Source: Marinoscillum pacificum
GTDB taxonomy: Bacteria; Bacteroidota; Bacteroidia; Cytophagales; Cyclobacteriaceae
Length of the DNA: 64,000 bases
NCBI RefSeq assembly: GCF_024714495.1
Contig: NZ_JAMZMJ010000001.1
Location: 868,001 to 932,000, forward strand
Direction: 5' to 3'
Shown piece by piece: positions 63,662-64,000 of this stretch. Below the pieces are notes generated by a model. It was not told the origin of the DNA. It did not search any database and worked only from the letters and a program-made list of their open reading frames with translations. The position numbers and the translations under genes were made by a program. Position 1 is the stretch's first letter. The number at the start of each line of letters is the position of its first letter.

Positions 63662-63776
63662 AGCTCATTATTGATCTAGTTCAAATTAAAAGAACAGTTG
63701 TAGACACAATAGAAAAGTACCTTACTGGACAAAAAATTACGTCTGAACCAAAAGCGGCATCTATGATAACTTCTTA

Positions 63777-64000
63777 CTAGAATGCTTGAATCAGCTTGTC
63801 AATTTGTGTGCTTAATTCATGGATATCATACGGTTTTTGAAGATGTGAATCTGGACAGTATCCCATGCTACAGAGTTCTTCTCCGTCAACAGGATATGCC
63901 GTTAACAAGAGAATAGGAATTTTCTGATATTCAGCATTCGATTTAACTGTTCTGGTGATTTCTCGCCCATCCATAAGAGGCATGATCAAATCTGAGATAA
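63777..64000 (-). CDS. Receiver-domain response regulator, C-terminal part (5' end outside window)
   Basis: The frame is open to the right edge. The last codons before the edge read SDLIMPLMDG, the phospho-acceptor loop of a receiver domain. The switch Thr is in ILLLTAYPVDGEE and the conserved Lys in HLQKPYDIHEL. The chain stops at the end of the receiver (IDKLIQAF), so no output domain follows: it is a stand-alone receiver, or the C-terminal receiver of a larger protein that starts outside the window. It is on the same strand as the large kinase gene and lies 115 bases upstream of its start. Confidence 0.85.
   Translation of the reverse strand, partial: ISDLIMPLMDGREITRTVKSNAEYQKIPILLLTAYPVDGEELCSMGYCPDSHLQKPYDIHELSTQIDKLIQAF

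Overview
The window is about 40% GC and reads as a chromosomal stretch of a Bacteroidota bacterium, most likely a marine or soil Cytophagales. The support is a SusC/SusD pair with a polysaccharide-utilisation locus, two proteins with type IX secretion (T9SS) sorting domains, many lipoproteins with a short lipobox, a Y_Y_Y/beta-propeller sensor with a LuxR-type helix-turn-helix, and promoters of the Bacteroidota type (TTTG ... TAnnTTTG). No Shine-Dalgarno sequence stands out before most genes. I see no prophage, insertion sequence or CRISPR array.

Layout. 1-5.9 kb: the 3' end of class II fructose-bisphosphate aldolase, two GH13 alpha-amylase-family lipoproteins, a methyltransferase and a 3-hydroxyacyl-CoA dehydrogenase. 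5.9-11.6 kb: a degenerate DegS/NarX-type histidine kinase, divergent from a CheB-CheR-coiled-coil-PAS protein that has no kinase domain. 11.6-16.8 kb (minus strand): a lipoprotein, a 2,4-dienoyl-CoA-reductase-type SDR, a two-gene YeeE/YedE-type sulfur-compound transporter, and a translationally coupled pair of diheme cytochrome c lipoprotein and parallel-beta-helix lipoprotein. 17.3-22.2 kb: an ABC1/UbiB kinase, an S9A prolyl oligopeptidase lacking its catalytic His, a TetR-type regulator and a small exported protein. 22.3-26.7 kb: an S74-chaperone surface protein coupled to a leucine-rich-repeat T9SS protein.

26.9-41.5 kb: an alpha/beta hydrolase, then a complete beta-glucan (laminarin-like) utilisation locus: GH3, GH16, Calx-beta-GH16, a PKD surface glycan-binding lipoprotein, SusD, SusC, and a divergent propeller/HTH regulator. 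SusC/SusD import oligosaccharides cut at the cell surface by the GH16 enzymes. GH3 finishes them to glucose in the periplasm. A strong hairpin separates the binding-protein genes from the enzyme genes. 41.5-45.8 kb: a carboxypeptidase-like-domain protein, a solitary Panacea/SocA-type antitoxin-like gene under a palindromic operator, a DoxX-like membrane protein and two exported proteins of unknown role. 46-51.5 kb: a tripartite RND efflux operon.

51.4-55.1 kb: a 41-residue ribbon-helix-helix gene, initiator tRNA-Met, a T9SS protein, a methyltransferase and era. 55.4-64 kb: a dense signalling cluster with a NarL-type response regulator, two paralogous multi-PAS histidine kinases, an unusual REC-HisKA-REC protein and a partial receiver protein cut by the window end.

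Most likely to hold undescribed biology: the REC-HisKA-REC/multi-PAS kinase cluster, the CheB-CheR-PAS plus eroded kinase pair, the beta-helix/diheme cytochrome pair next to the sulfur transporter, and the two tiny-regulator/palindrome arrangements near 43.6 and 51.6 kb. Family names are from memory and residue patterns; no database search was run.
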